Position numbers and translations under genes: made by a program. Positions 1 through 8,914 of a stretch of DNA of 64,000 nucleotides are shown piece after piece (within the stretch, counting starts at the first letter, position 1; each line of letters opens with the position of its first letter). The notes beneath the pieces were generated by a model, which was not told where the DNA came from, did no database searches, and was given only the letters and a program-made list of their open reading frames with translations. Source of the stretch: Chitinophagaceae bacterium (GTDB lineage Bacteria > Bacteroidota > Bacteroidia > Chitinophagales > Chitinophagaceae); NCBI GenBank assembly GCA_023957755.1, contig JAMLGT010000002.1:186001-250000 (forward strand), in the 5' to 3' direction.

Positions 1-486
1 CCCGAAGCACAGGTAGATCGTTTCATGCTAAAAGTGATTATAGACTATCCTTCGAAAACTGAAGAGCAGACCATAATACGGCAAAATGTTTCAAATTTTG
101 AGGGATTTAAAATAAATCAGGTGGCCAGTACAGGTGAGATTCTGAATGCCCGGAACCTTGTAAGACAGGTTTACCTGGATGAAAAGGTAGAGCAATATAT
201 CATAGACATCGTGTTTGCATCACGCTATCCCGAACAATACAATTTGCAGCAACTCAAGCCGCTGATAGCTTTTGGCGGATCTCCAAGAGCAAGTATCAAT
301 CTTGCTCTGGCTGCCAAGGCTTATGCATTTCTGAATAAAAGAGGTTATGTGATTCCGGAGGATGTTAGAAACATTTGTCATGACGTACTTCGTCACAGGA
401 TTGGCCTTACCTATGAGGCAGAAGCTGAGAATATGAGTAGCGAAAGTGTGGTGACAGAGATTGTAAAAGCTATCAATGTGCCCTGA
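1..486 (+). CDS. MoxR-family AAA+ ATPase, C-terminal part (cut by window edge)
   Basis: The frame is open at the left edge, so only about 161 C-terminal residues are present. The first residues read PEAQVDRFMLKV, matching the LPEAQxDRF stretch of MoxR proteins. The remainder is the helical lid, with GGSPRAS carrying the sensor-2 arginine and then AAKAYAFLNKRGYVIPEDV. MoxR ATPases are chaperone-like enzymes that act on vWA-domain partners. The next genes encode such partners (DUF58, BatA) and begin only 15 bp downstream, so one operon is likely. The Walker motifs lie outside the window. Confidence 0.93.
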   Translation, partial: PEAQVDRFMLKVIIDYPSKTEEQTIIRQNVSNFEGFKINQVASTGEILNARNLVRQVYLDEKVEQYIIDIVFASRYPEQYNLQQLKPLIAFGGSPRASINLALAAKAYAFLNKRGYVIPEDVRNICHDVLRHRIGLTYEAEAENMSSESVVTEIVKAINVP

Positions 487-501
487 TATTTAACTGTTCT
501 T

Positions 502-1380
502 ATGTTGACACCGGAAGAAATCGCAAAAAAGGTAAAGGAACTGGAGATTGTGAGCAAGAAGATTAGTACACATCTTTTTGCAGGGGAGTATCATGCCGCT
601 TTCAGAGGTAAGGGAATGAGGTTTCGTGAGGTAAGGGAATACTATCCAGGCGATGATGTGCGGTTTATCGATTGGAATGTCAGCGCACGATATGCCCATC
701 CATTTTCAAAGGTATTTGAGGAGGAGCGGGAGTTGACAGTAATGATTATGGTCGACATTTCTGAGAGTACTCTCTTTGGAACGGTAAGTAGGTTGAAGCG
801 CGATCTGATCATAGAAGTTGCCGCTGTCCTTACCTTTAGTGCTATAAATAATAACGATAAAGTAGGTGTCATCTTTTTTAGCGATAAAATGGAAAAATTT
901 ATCCCTCCCAAGGGTGGGAGAGAGCACGCATTTTACATAGTCAGAGAGTTGTTAACGGTAATACCTAAACGAAAACAGACAGATATAGGAGAGGCGCTGG
1001 AATGCTTCAGCAAAAACACCAGACAAAAAAGTATAGCGTTTATTCTGAGTGATTTCCTTGATGGTGATTATGCACACAGGCTTAGGGTGTTGGGCCAGCG
1101 ACATGAGATAATCGGACTCAGGGTTTATGATAAGATGGATAGTGTGTTGCCAAATATCGGGATGGTAAAGGTAGAAGAGGCTGAATCGGGGAAAACCATC
1201 TGGACTGACACTTCTAATGCAATGGTCAGACACCGCTATCATCAGGACTTTCTTAAGAGGAGTGCTGAATGTAAGAATATTTTTACCAAAGCCGGTGCAG
1301 AGTTGCTCCATCTTCAGACAAATGAAGATTATGTAAAAGTATTGAAGCAGTTTTTTAAAAGAAGAAAAATCAAACGATAA
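502..1380 (+). CDS. DUF58 (vWA-like) protein
   Basis: A 292-aa protein with the DUF58 signature REYYPGDDVRFIDW (residues about 45-58) followed by a vWA-type fold. Its MIDAS-like motif D-I-S-E-S is at residues 85-89, and no membrane segment is evident. DUF58 proteins are regularly encoded next to MoxR ATPases and are taken to be their substrates or adaptors in envelope stress functions; the exact role is unproven. It lies 15 bp after moxR and 7 bp before a BatD-like gene, which supports co-transcription. ATG start; length is normal for the family. Confidence 0.92.
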   Translation: MLTPEEIAKKVKELEIVSKKISTHLFAGEYHAAFRGKGMRFREVREYYPGDDVRFIDWNVSARYAHPFSKVFEEERELTVMIMVDISESTLFGTVSRLKRDLIIEVAAVLTFSAINNNDKVGVIFFSDKMEKFIPPKGGREHAFYIVRELLTVIPKRKQTDIGEALECFSKNTRQKSIAFILSDFLDGDYAHRLRVLGQRHEIIGLRVYDKMDSVLPNIGMVKVEEAESGKTIWTDTSNAMVRHRYHQDFLKRSAECKNIFTKAGAELLHLQTNEDYVKVLKQFFKRRKIKR

Positions 1381-1387
1381 ACAGGAG

Positions 1388-2326
1388 TTGAAGAGGTGTT
1401 TTAATATCTTATGTCTGGCGGCCTTCCTTATGCTGCCCGTGTATATAACTGCACAAGTTCCTACTGTTTCTACGTCAGTTGATAAGACAAAGATTGTTAT
1501 TGGCCAACAGATTACCTACAAGGTGACATTGCACATGCCTGATAATACGTACAGGCTAAAGTGGTTCGAGGTGCCTGAAAATTTTGGCAGTTTTGTAGTG
1601 GCGGCCCGTAATAAGATTGATTCGACCTACGCAAACGGTTTATTAGGTTTTAGCCAGACACTTCTCTTGACAAGTTTTGATTCGGGCAGGCAGGTGATTG
1701 CCCCACTGGTGCTGAGTCTGACAAATTATAAGACAGACTCCAGTTATGTGATGCTGACTGACAGTATTGCTATCGATGTGGGATATGCTCCTGATGATAA
1801 TGTGTTACCCTTTCATGATATAAAGCCTATAATCAATGTAGATTACAGGAACCAATGGTGGTTCTGGCCCGTACTTGGGCTTGCAGTCTTGCTAATCGTG
1901 TTACTGCTAATTCTGTGGATGAAGAAGAGAAAAAAAACAGAGGAGAAAGCCCCCATTACTTTGACGCCTCCTTATGAAGAAGCGGTATCATTATTAGATG
2001 AGTTAAAGAAAGAAGAGCTTCCTGCAAAGGGCAAAACAAAGATGTTCTTTTTGAAGCTGACAGATATCTTTAAACGTTATCTTACCCGCACTTCAGACCA
2101 GTCAAAGATGCATCTTACAGGAGAAGAACTGATTGCTGAGATGCACGGAGAGATTCCTAAGAAGGAGTTATTCTCGAGGTTTGCATCCTGTATCCGGATG
2201 GCAGATGCGATAAAATTTGCCAAGCTGGGTGTGGGAGTGGAAGAATGCGAGGAAAGCATGACGATTATCAGGCAGATGTTAGAAACGCTGAACGCCCTGA
2301 AAAAGGAGGAGAAAGATGATTTATGA
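1388..2326 (+). CDS. BatD-like membrane-anchored protein
   Basis: A 312-aa protein. The N-terminus (KRCFNILCLAAFLMLPVYITAQ) is a signal peptide. It is complete only if translation begins at the TTG at 1388, because the first in-frame ATG falls inside the hydrophobic core. A beta-rich periplasmic region follows, then one transmembrane helix at about 157-179 (WWFWPVLGLAVLLIVLLLIL), a basic stop-transfer segment and a cytoplasmic helical tail. Layout and position between DUF58 and batA match BatD/DUF4381-type partners of the MoxR-Bat system. The 3' end overlaps batA by 11 bp, suggesting translational coupling. The family assignment rests on layout more than on motifs. Confidence 0.75.
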   Translation: MKRCFNILCLAAFLMLPVYITAQVPTVSTSVDKTKIVIGQQITYKVTLHMPDNTYRLKWFEVPENFGSFVVAARNKIDSTYANGLLGFSQTLLLTSFDSGRQVIAPLVLSLTNYKTDSSYVMLTDSIAIDVGYAPDDNVLPFHDIKPIINVDYRNQWWFWPVLGLAVLLIVLLLILWMKKRKKTEEKAPITLTPPYEEAVSLLDELKKEELPAKGKTKMFFLKLTDIFKRYLTRTSDQSKMHLTGEELIAEMHGEIPKKELFSRFASCIRMADAIKFAKLGVGVEECEESMTIIRQMLETLNALKKEEKDDL

Positions 2327-3320
2327 TTTTCTGCACAATATCACCTTTGGACAGCCCTGGTTCTTTCTGCTGTTTCTGATTTTTCCGGTTCTGATCTTTT
2401 CTCATTACTACCGCAAGAACAGAAAGGAAGCGGCTATGCGTGTCAGCAGCGTGAAGGCACTTGAGCGGTCGGGTACTTTCACCAATATATTTCAGAATAT
2501 ACCTTTTTGGCTACGATTGCTGGCACTTTCGGCAATGATATTAGCGCTTGCAAGGCCTCAGGTACGATACAGTGAAACTTATCGTGAAGGGGAAGGGATA
2601 GATATAATCCTGTGTATCGATGTGAGTGGGAGTATGACTGCCGAGGATTTTAGTCCCAATAGGATGGAAGCTGCCAAGAAGGTAGCCATTGACTTTGTGA
2701 ACCACAGGCCCGACGATAAAATAGGTGTAGTAATTTTTGCAGGGGAGAGTTTCACTCAGTGCCCGCTTACTACCGATCATTATGTCCTCATTTCTCAGAT
2801 TCAACAAATTAGAAACGGGTTGCTGGAGGATGGCACCTCCATTGGAAGTGGGTTAGCCACGAGTGTGGACAGACTGCGCAATTCGAAAGCAAAGAGTAAG
2901 GTGGTGATCCTGTTGACAGATGGTGTGAATAATTCGGGTTTGATTGACCCTTCCACAGCAAAAGAAATTGCAAAAGCATTTCATGTGAAAGTTTACACTA
3001 TTGGTGTGGGTACCGATCAGGCTGGTGCGGCAACCCTTGAATCCAGGGAAGGCACCGGCACGCAGCAGCCGAAAGTTACCATAGACGAAAAAATGCTGAA
3101 GAATATTGCGGATGAAACAGGTGGCAAATACTTTAGGGCAACTGATAACCGGAGCCTGGGAATGATTTATTCAGATATCGACAAGATGGAAAAGTCGAAG
3201 ATGCAGGTCACAACCTTTCACAGATATTCTGAAAAATTTTATCCCTTGGTAATGTTGGCGATTGCACTTTTGATTATTGAAGCACTGCTTCGATACCTCG
3301 TATTTAAGAAGTTTCCCTAA
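2316..3320 (+). CDS. batA: BatA-type vWA-domain membrane protein
   Basis: A 334-aa protein with two N-terminal hydrophobic helices (about 13-29 and 63-80), a vWA domain and a C-terminal helix (about 307-326). The MIDAS motif D-V-S-G-S is intact at residues 102-106 (ILCIDVSGSMTAEDF), with a later LLTDGVNNSG. BatA proteins belong to Bacteroides aerotolerance-type operons and are thought to work with MoxR in the cytoplasmic membrane. The gene overlaps its upstream neighbour by 11 bp. No batB, batC or full-length batD follows; the operon instead runs into rsgA 2 bp later, so this is a shortened Bat cluster. Confidence 0.9.
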   Translation: MIYDFLHNITFGQPWFFLLFLIFPVLIFSHYYRKNRKEAAMRVSSVKALERSGTFTNIFQNIPFWLRLLALSAMILALARPQVRYSETYREGEGIDIILCIDVSGSMTAEDFSPNRMEAAKKVAIDFVNHRPDDKIGVVIFAGESFTQCPLTTDHYVLISQIQQIRNGLLEDGTSIGSGLATSVDRLRNSKAKSKVVILLTDGVNNSGLIDPSTAKEIAKAFHVKVYTIGVGTDQAGAATLESREGTGTQQPKVTIDEKMLKNIADETGGKYFRATDNRSLGMIYSDIDKMEKSKMQVTTFHRYSEKFYPLVMLAIALLIIEALLRYLVFKKFP

Positions 3321-3322
3321 AC

Positions 3323-4264
3323 TTGCAGCATAAACAAATTTTTTTGAAAGCAACCGTATATAAATCCACCGGTAGTTGGTACCGGGTTCGTACTGAAAAG
3401 GGAGAATTTCTTGACGCCCGTATTCGGGGAAGATTAAAGACAGATGGAATTACCTCTACAAATCCGGTGGCAGTAGGTGATATCGTAGTTTTGGAGACAG
3501 ATGAAACTGGTGCCGTAATGATTACTGACATTGTGGAACGGAGAAATTATATTATACGTCAGTCGCCGCAGAATCGTAATCTGCAACATATTATAGCAGC
3601 CAATCTGGATCAGAGCCTATTGATCTGCTCATTAAAGGATCCACATACAAGCAGAGGCTTCATTGACAGGTTTCTTGCCGCCAGCGAGGCCTTTCATGTA
3701 CCTGCAATTTTGGTCTTCAACAAGTCTGATTTGTTTAGAATAAAAGAGAGTGACCTTTTTAAAGAGATCAAAGAGGTGTATGAGAAAATTGGATATCCCA
3801 CCATCAAGGTAAGTGTTCAACATCGGTTTGGAATCGAACAAATTAGAGGGGTGCTAAGAAATAAGTTCACGCTGATAAGCGGCCATTCAGGAGTGGGGAA
3901 ATCATCAATGATTAATTTGTTTCTCGAAGGGCAGGAAATTAAGACAAGTGAAGTGAGCGGCTGGAGTGGAAAAGGTGTACATACCACCACGTTTGCAGAA
4001 ATGTATGAGCTGCCTTTTGGGGGCGCTGTTATAGATACCCCCGGGATAAGGGAGTTTGCCTTGAAAGAAATTGAGCCGGTAGAGCTATCGCATTATTTTG
4101 TAGAGATGAAACCTTTGATTGGGGAATGCCGCTTCAATAATTGTATGCATACCGAAGAGCCCGGCTGTGCGGTGAAGAAAGCTGTGGCCGAAGGCAATAT
4201 CAATGCAGACAGATATGTGAGCTATCTGACTATTTTGAGTACCATGAATGAAGAGAGGAAGTAG
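3323..4264 (+). CDS. rsgA: Ribosome small-subunit-dependent GTPase A
   Basis: RsgA is a circularly permuted GTPase that checks late assembly of the 30S subunit. An N-terminal OB-fold comes first, then the permuted G motifs: G4 NKSD (about residue 133), G1 GHSGVGKSS (about 187), G3 DTPG. A C-terminal zinc knuckle (CRFNNCMHTEEPGC) ends the protein. The longest frame starts at TTG 3323. A second TTG at 3344 gives MKATVYKSTGSWY, closer to usual family N-termini, so the true start may be 3344. It follows batA by 2 bp and probably shares its transcript. Confidence 0.96.
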   Translation: MQHKQIFLKATVYKSTGSWYRVRTEKGEFLDARIRGRLKTDGITSTNPVAVGDIVVLETDETGAVMITDIVERRNYIIRQSPQNRNLQHIIAANLDQSLLICSLKDPHTSRGFIDRFLAASEAFHVPAILVFNKSDLFRIKESDLFKEIKEVYEKIGYPTIKVSVQHRFGIEQIRGVLRNKFTLISGHSGVGKSSMINLFLEGQEIKTSEVSGWSGKGVHTTTFAEMYELPFGGAVIDTPGIREFALKEIEPVELSHYFVEMKPLIGECRFNNCMHTEEPGCAVKKAVAEGNINADRYVSYLTILSTMNEERK

Positions 4265-4296
4265 GTGATGCGATAAGTATGATTGAAATAGAGAGT

Positions 4297-4317
4297 GCCT
4301 GTCAGAAGGCTTTTTTT
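4297..4317 (+). terminator. Weak hairpin plus T-run after rsgA
   Basis: GCCT (4297-4300) can pair with AGGC (4307-4310) around a 6-nt loop, followed directly by seven T residues. It lies 33 bp after rsgA and overlaps the 3' end of the convergent gene. The stem is only 4 bp, so termination is plausible but not strong. Confidence 0.35.
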
Positions 4318-4607
4318 ACCAATAAACCTGAAATTTCCCTTACGATTTTATCAGAAGTTTGCACATCCTTCACCACCGGATGAGGGATGATTGATACTCC
4401 GTTGAAGATGCTATACTGAAGCGTCAGATAGTGTTTCTTGTATTTAAAGTCCCAGCAAAGTGCATCTGCATCGTCAATTTGGTTTATAAATTTCACTTTC
4501 AATTCATCCGACAATACATCAGCTATCATGTAAAATTTAGAAATCCCGCAATTGTCATCGATTACTGCTTCAGTAGTTCCGTAGCTTGTTTTGAGATGGT
4601 AGCACAT
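4302..4607 (-). CDS. Hypothetical protein (101 aa)
   Basis: I do not recognise this family. The 101-aa protein starts MCYHLKTSYGTTEAV and has mixed charged and hydrophobic residues, no signal peptide, no membrane helix and no obvious catalytic motif. It is convergent with rsgA and stands 33 bp downstream of a small lipoprotein gene on the same strand, so it may be the last gene of that operon. Codon use looks like its neighbours and no better frame competes in this stretch, which supports it as real. A small cytosolic protein of unknown role is all that can be said. Confidence 0.55.
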   Translation of the reverse strand: MCYHLKTSYGTTEAVIDDNCGISKFYMIADVLSDELKVKFINQIDDADALCWDFKYKKHYLTLQYSIFNGVSIIPHPVVKDVQTSDKIVREISGLLVKKAF

Positions 4608-4640
4608 AAGGGTAGAGATTAAGGGTTATATGGGAATGAA

Positions 4641-4820
4641 TTAATTTTTAAACTTTTTGGCTTTTTTTGCTGCCTTAATGGCTGCCGGATCACCAGATGC
4701 TATCTTCTCTGCTCCTATATTCTTTCCATTAGTCGGGCATCCCAATTTTTCTCTTCCCTTCAGGATTGCACATCCTGAAATGAAATAAGCTATGAAAAGG
4801 AATATGAGTGTTTTTCTCAT
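4641..4820 (-). CDS. Small lipoprotein (59 aa)
   Basis: Reading the minus strand from ATG at 4820 gives 59 residues beginning MRKTLIFLFIAYFISGCA. That is a short basic-hydrophobic signal followed by the lipobox I-S-G-C, so the mature protein would be lipid-anchored at Cys17. The mature part holds one more cysteine (KLGCPTNGKNIGAEKI) and ends in a Lys/Ala-rich tail. The start overlaps the stop of the carbonic-anhydrase-like gene as ATGA (4817-4820), a classic translational-coupling arrangement. This supports it as a real gene despite its size. Function unknown. Confidence 0.72.
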   Translation of the reverse strand: MRKTLIFLFIAYFISGCAILKGREKLGCPTNGKNIGAEKIASGDPAAIKAAKKAKKFKN

Positions 4821-5353
4821 GGTGTGGTTTCGTTTTTTCCCGGTTGGTACCAGGAGGAATAAAGCACATAGTTTCGGGCAATTCTCTCTATCTCACCTTC
4901 TATTAACGCCTGAGGTGTCTCCTTTATTTTCTTAGCTGGGACCCCTGCGTACAGGCTACCGGGTGGCACAATGGTATTTTCCAGTACTACCGCTCCTGCA
5001 GCGATGATGCTATTGCTACCTATTACAGCATGGTCCATTACGATAGCTCCCATGCCAATCAGCACATTATCTTCTATCACACAGCCATGTATGATAGCAT
5101 TGTGCCCAATGCTGACGTTGTTTCCGAGGACGGTAGCACTCTTTTTGAATGTACAATGAATGGTGGCATTATCCTGTATATTCACCCTGTTTCCCATTCT
5201 GATGAAATTGACATCGCCTCTAAGTACCGCATTGAACCATATAGAACATTCGTCGCCCATGATAATATCTCCCGTTAGGGTGGCATTAGGGGCGATAAAG
5301 CAATCCCTTCCAAAGGAAGGGAGCTTTTTATTTACTTCGATGATTGTAGGCAT
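4817..5353 (-). CDS. Gamma-carbonic-anhydrase-like hexapeptide protein
   Basis: A 178-aa left-handed beta-helix protein of the gamma-carbonic anhydrase/PaaY family. Imperfect hexapeptide repeats run through most of the chain (for example VLIGMGAIVMDHAVIGSNSIIAAGAVV). Three histidines, H66, H84 and H89, occupy the spacing expected for the zinc ligands of gamma-class enzymes, so metal binding and possibly CO2 hydration are predicted; many family members have unproven activity. ATG start. The gene sits 22 bp after envC on the same strand and overlaps the following lipoprotein gene by 4 bp. Confidence 0.88.
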   Translation of the reverse strand: MPTIIEVNKKLPSFGRDCFIAPNATLTGDIIMGDECSIWFNAVLRGDVNFIRMGNRVNIQDNATIHCTFKKSATVLGNNVSIGHNAIIHGCVIEDNVLIGMGAIVMDHAVIGSNSIIAAGAVVLENTIVPPGSLYAGVPAKKIKETPQALIEGEIERIARNYVLYSSWYQPGKNETTP

Positions 5354-5375
5354 AAAGTATGAAAAAAATTAAGGG

Positions 5376-6680
5376 TTATTTTAACCAGGACTCAGGGTTC
5401 TGAAATGCCGTCTCTTTCAATACGAGGAATTCCACCCTTCCACCTTCACCCTCATCGTTTTCTCCGGCCCGGCCCAGAGTCTGTCCCAGAGATACGTGAT
5501 CGCCTCGTTTTACAGTCACATTTGTAAGATTGCTATACACGGTAAAATATTGCCCGTGCTTCACATATACAGCCTGATTATCTTCAATATAGCTTACCAG
5601 AGTCACTTCCCCGTCGAATACAGCTTTTACGGGTTCGCCTATCTTGGTGGCGATAGTGACACTATAGTTAGTGAATTTGATACCTCCCGGAAGTTCGTTG
5701 TTGCCATAATGGTAAAGGAGGTACCCTTTTACCGGCCACGGAAGTTTACCCCTGTTTCCTTCGAAGTTTTTATTTAGGGCTACTTCTGCCTCTGTATTTA
5801 CAAGTACGCTTCCGGTAGAGGGTAATATTGCATTTGCATTACTGCTTTCATTGGCTCCTACTAAAGGTTTGACGTTTGAAGCTGTATTTGTATTTTCAGA
5901 GGATGATGTTTTGGTTCCGGCGGCAGCTTTTGCTTTTCTGGCTGCTTCTGCTTTTGCCAATTCTATCTCGCGCTTAATCATTGCAGAGATAGTGTTTTTC
6001 AGTTTCAGGTCTTCCTTTCTCTTTGACGCAATTATTTTATTGAGTTCTTTTTGTTTGCCTTGCAGTTTCTTCACGACCCCCGCTTGTTCTGATCGCTGCC
6101 TGGCCAATTTGTTCATTTCCACATTTTGCTCCTTTAGCACCACGCCTTTTCTGTCTTTGCTTTGATCCAGTTCGCTTACCTTTTTGTTAAGTAAATCCTG
6201 TGTCTTCAGGATGTTATCTGCCTGCCTCTCCTGATAGTTCCTGTATGATTTAAGGTAGGTTATCCGCTTTATGGCATCATTAAAGTTTTCAGAGGAAAAA
6301 ATAAAGTTGAGGAAACTATAGTTGCCCCTGTTTTTATAAGCATACACCATGCTCTGCGCATATTCATCCTTAAGCGTATCCAGGACTCGGTTCATTCTGT
6401 TAATTTCCAACTGTGTCAGGTAGATTTCATCGCTCAGACTGCGTACTTCTTTCTGAATGCTACCAACAACGTTTTCCTGCAGCCTTACTTTACGCTGAAT
6501 GAGTGCAAGTTGGTTAAGATTGGTCTTGGTGGATTTTTGAGTTTCATTGAGCAATGACTGTGTTTGCTCTATTTCCTTTCGGAGTTGATCACGTTTGCTC
6601 TCCAATGTCGCTTTATCCTGAGCGATTGTATTAAATGCCACACAAAAAAGTAAACCTAAAGAGAATAATTTCTTCAACAT
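5376..6680 (-). CDS. EnvC-like murein hydrolase activator
   Basis: A 434-aa secreted protein. The signal peptide (MLKKLFSLGLLFCVAFNTIAQ) is followed by a long coiled coil (about 22-250) and a Lys/Ala linker with a Ser/Asn-rich spacer. The C-terminal LytM/M23 domain occupies about 318-430. The catalytic HxH of active LytM enzymes is replaced (RVEFLVLKE where HLHFEI-type sequence is expected), so it is probably non-catalytic, like EnvC, and activates amidases at the septum. It is directly downstream of a DUF4292 lipoprotein gene, a frequent Bacteroidota arrangement. Confidence 0.88.
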   Translation of the reverse strand: MLKKLFSLGLLFCVAFNTIAQDKATLESKRDQLRKEIEQTQSLLNETQKSTKTNLNQLALIQRKVRLQENVVGSIQKEVRSLSDEIYLTQLEINRMNRVLDTLKDEYAQSMVYAYKNRGNYSFLNFIFSSENFNDAIKRITYLKSYRNYQERQADNILKTQDLLNKKVSELDQSKDRKGVVLKEQNVEMNKLARQRSEQAGVVKKLQGKQKELNKIIASKRKEDLKLKNTISAMIKREIELAKAEAARKAKAAAGTKTSSSENTNTASNVKPLVGANESSNANAILPSTGSVLVNTEAEVALNKNFEGNRGKLPWPVKGYLLYHYGNNELPGGIKFTNYSVTIATKIGEPVKAVFDGEVTLVSYIEDNQAVYVKHGQYFTVYSNLTNVTVKRGDHVSLGQTLGRAGENDEGEGGRVEFLVLKETAFQNPESWLK

Positions 6681-6734
6681 CAGATATCAGATATTATAAC
6701 AGGATTGAATAAGTCAAGTATCGCTAAAGTAAAT

Positions 6735-7538
6735 TTATTTGATGGTATAACCACCTGGCCTGCTGAAGGGAAGTGATAATTCATTGTTAAACTCCAATTG
6801 TTTGAAGGAAAGGGTAATATGAATTTCTTTTTCAGGAATAGAAATACTCCGTAAGGTAGAAAAGCGCATTTCACTTCCTTTTTCATAATCCTCATAAAGC
6901 AGGTCGGCGGTCAATTCGTTTCCGGGTTCTGCAATCCTGATGTATTGCCGTGCCAGTAACCCTTCAGGCATTTTAAAGTAGGATGTGCTTACCATTCGCG
7001 GTGATTCGGAAATGACTTGCAGGAAGTCTCCAGCCTGATTGACTGCCTTTATTTGATTATTACAGAAAATTAACCTGCCGGCAATTATATTTCTTAATTC
7101 ATCAAAGGTAAACGGGATAGCAGTCCATTCGCTGACAAAATCTACCGGGTGCGACTCGATAGTTTTTTCTATCCGATTCAGCATGATAATACTGTCTTTA
7201 GTGATGAGAATCCTCATCCCTTCAATGTTGAGAAAACTGGCAGTAACTGAAATCCAGATTGCAGAATCTTTCTTCACCCTTAGGAAAGCATTTACCTCTG
7301 GTTGGCTACCATTAGCATCTGTGTAGTTGATTTTGATTTTTGCCGAGAGTGTGTTGAATGGTATTTCGTTACAGTCACTGTAAAGTGCCTCAGCTTTTTT
7401 TATGGCTTCTTCAGATGCAGGTTCAGCCAATGCAGGATTTATACCTGAAGCTCCTGTATGTATTTTTCGAGCGGTACCGCACCCTGCCAGTATCAAAGCC
7501 AGTGTGATGAGAAAGGTAACTGTACTAATTTTCTGCAT
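6735..7538 (-). CDS. DUF4292 lipoprotein
   Basis: A 267-aa protein with a lipoprotein signal (MQKISTVTFLITLALILAGC, lipobox L-A-G-C), so it should be anchored by Cys20. The rest is predominantly beta strand, as in LolA/LolB-like DUF4292 proteins of Bacteroidota, which are suspected to handle lipids or lipoproteins in the periplasm. It precedes envC by 54 bp and follows dut by 23 bp on the same strand. The family is recognised from its sequence pattern and neighbours; biochemical function is unknown. Confidence 0.85.
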   Translation of the reverse strand: MQKISTVTFLITLALILAGCGTARKIHTGASGINPALAEPASEEAIKKAEALYSDCNEIPFNTLSAKIKINYTDANGSQPEVNAFLRVKKDSAIWISVTASFLNIEGMRILITKDSIIMLNRIEKTIESHPVDFVSEWTAIPFTFDELRNIIAGRLIFCNNQIKAVNQAGDFLQVISESPRMVSTSYFKMPEGLLARQYIRIAEPGNELTADLLYEDYEKGSEMRFSTLRSISIPEKEIHITLSFKQLEFNNELSLPFSRPGGYTIK

Positions 7539-7561
7539 AGCCCTTCAGTTGATTAATAAGT

Positions 7562-8005
7562 CTATTTCATTCCCGTATGGCCAAACCCTCCTGCACCTCT
7601 GCCCGAGGCAGCAAGGTGTTCGCTTTCAGAAAGTTCGCCGTGAACAATGCTTGCAATTACCATTTGTGCTATTCTGTCGCCATGTTGTATGGTATGGGGT
7701 TCACTTGAAAGGTTTACCAGTATCACTTTAAGTTCACCTCTGTAATCACTGTCGACGGTTCCCGGAGAGTTTAGACAGGTAATTCCATGCTTCCATGCCA
7801 TGCCGCTGCGGGGTCTCACCTGAACTTCATACCCCCGGGGAATTTCCAGAAATATACCTGTAGGTACCATCGCTCTCTGAAGACTTTCAAGGGTCAACGG
7901 GGTATCAAGTACAGCCCTGAGATCCATGCCACTGGATCCTTCTGTGGCATACTGCGGAAGCTCAAAACCTGATTGATTGATAATTTTAATTGAGAGTTTG
8001 TCCAT
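7562..8005 (-). CDS. dut: dUTP diphosphatase
   Basis: A 147-aa trimeric dUTPase that hydrolyses dUTP to dUMP and diphosphate, keeping uracil out of DNA and feeding dTMP synthesis. All five family motifs are visible: GSSGMDLRA, RPRSGMAWKHG, NSPGTVDSDYRGE, DRIAQMVI and the C-terminal GRGAGGFGHTG loop that closes over the active site. Length is typical. It leads a minus-strand run into DUF4292 and envC, a conserved Bacteroidota neighbourhood. Confidence 0.97.
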   Translation of the reverse strand: MDKLSIKIINQSGFELPQYATEGSSGMDLRAVLDTPLTLESLQRAMVPTGIFLEIPRGYEVQVRPRSGMAWKHGITCLNSPGTVDSDYRGELKVILVNLSSEPHTIQHGDRIAQMVIASIVHGELSESEHLAASGRGAGGFGHTGMK

Positions 8006-8029
8006 TTTTATTCTTATTACGATCGCACA

Positions 8030-8791
8030 TTAGCGGTCTGGTTTAAAGATGAAGTCAGTTTCGTGAATGGGGAGGGGGCCGGTTTGTAATTTAAGTTCGT
8101 TGTCTTCCAGGCAAAAGGCTGAGTACCCCAGTTCGGTAAACATATCTTTTATGGCGCCTCTGTTTTCGCCTGCTATTTCAGATTGTACGATGGGTTTATG
8201 TTTCAATATCAGACTTTTCATTTGGGTAAGTACCTCCAGCTCGAAACCTTCCACATCACATTTGATGTAATCGATCTTTTTTATTTCTGCAAAAAGCGAT
8301 TCAGGCTTCCTCATTTCTGATTCGAACCGGTATTTGTGGGCTGATAACTCGCCATCTTTTTCTTTATCGTACACATGTAAGAGACCCGTCTTCAGATACG
8401 GATCGTTTTGGCTGCCGGTCAGTGGATCCACAATGGTAATCTTCTTGTTCTCTGGTCCCAGTGCATAAGGGTAAAGGGTAATATTGGTTCTTTTGCGTGA
8501 GAGTTCTTTAAATATTTTGTTGTAAAGACTCACCGGTTCCACCGCATAGACTCGTCCGGATGGGCCGGTCCATTTTGAGAAGAGCATTGAATAATATCCC
8601 AGATTAGCTCCAATATCAATAATGGTATCACCGGGTTGAATCAGGTTTTTTACATAGTAGTGGTACTTGTAGATAGGATTTCTTTTGAGGAATCCTGCAC
8701 GGTATAAGAAGAAATAAGATCGCTGAAGTATTCGTAGATAGTTCTCAATACTCAGGGTACGGTATAATATTCCTTTGATGGATATGGCCAT
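8030..8791 (-). CDS. FkbM-family SAM-dependent methyltransferase
   Basis: A 253-aa protein with a class I methyltransferase core. TIIDIGANLGYYSML is the SAM-binding glycine loop, VYAVEPVSL is the motif II acidic strand, and KCDVEGFELEVL is the conserved FkbM stretch. FkbM enzymes O-methylate sugars or polyketide hydroxyls; substrates cannot be predicted here. No glycosyltransferase cluster adjoins it, so it looks like a stand-alone modifier, perhaps of glycans. It lies 24 bp upstream of dut on the same strand. Confidence 0.88.
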   Translation of the reverse strand: MAISIKGILYRTLSIENYLRILQRSYFFLYRAGFLKRNPIYKYHYYVKNLIQPGDTIIDIGANLGYYSMLFSKWTGPSGRVYAVEPVSLYNKIFKELSRKRTNITLYPYALGPENKKITIVDPLTGSQNDPYLKTGLLHVYDKEKDGELSAHKYRFESEMRKPESLFAEIKKIDYIKCDVEGFELEVLTQMKSLILKHKPIVQSEIAGENRGAIKDMFTELGYSAFCLEDNELKLQTGPLPIHETDFIFKPDR

Positions 8792-8914
8792 AGGTAAGTG
8801 AATGCCTTAGGGACTAGAGTGATATTTTCCTGTTGCCAAAAGTAGCCCATTTTTACAGACAAAAATGCCGATTGCATTAACTGGTTTCTGCCTGCAGCAG
8901 TTAAGGGAAGCTTT

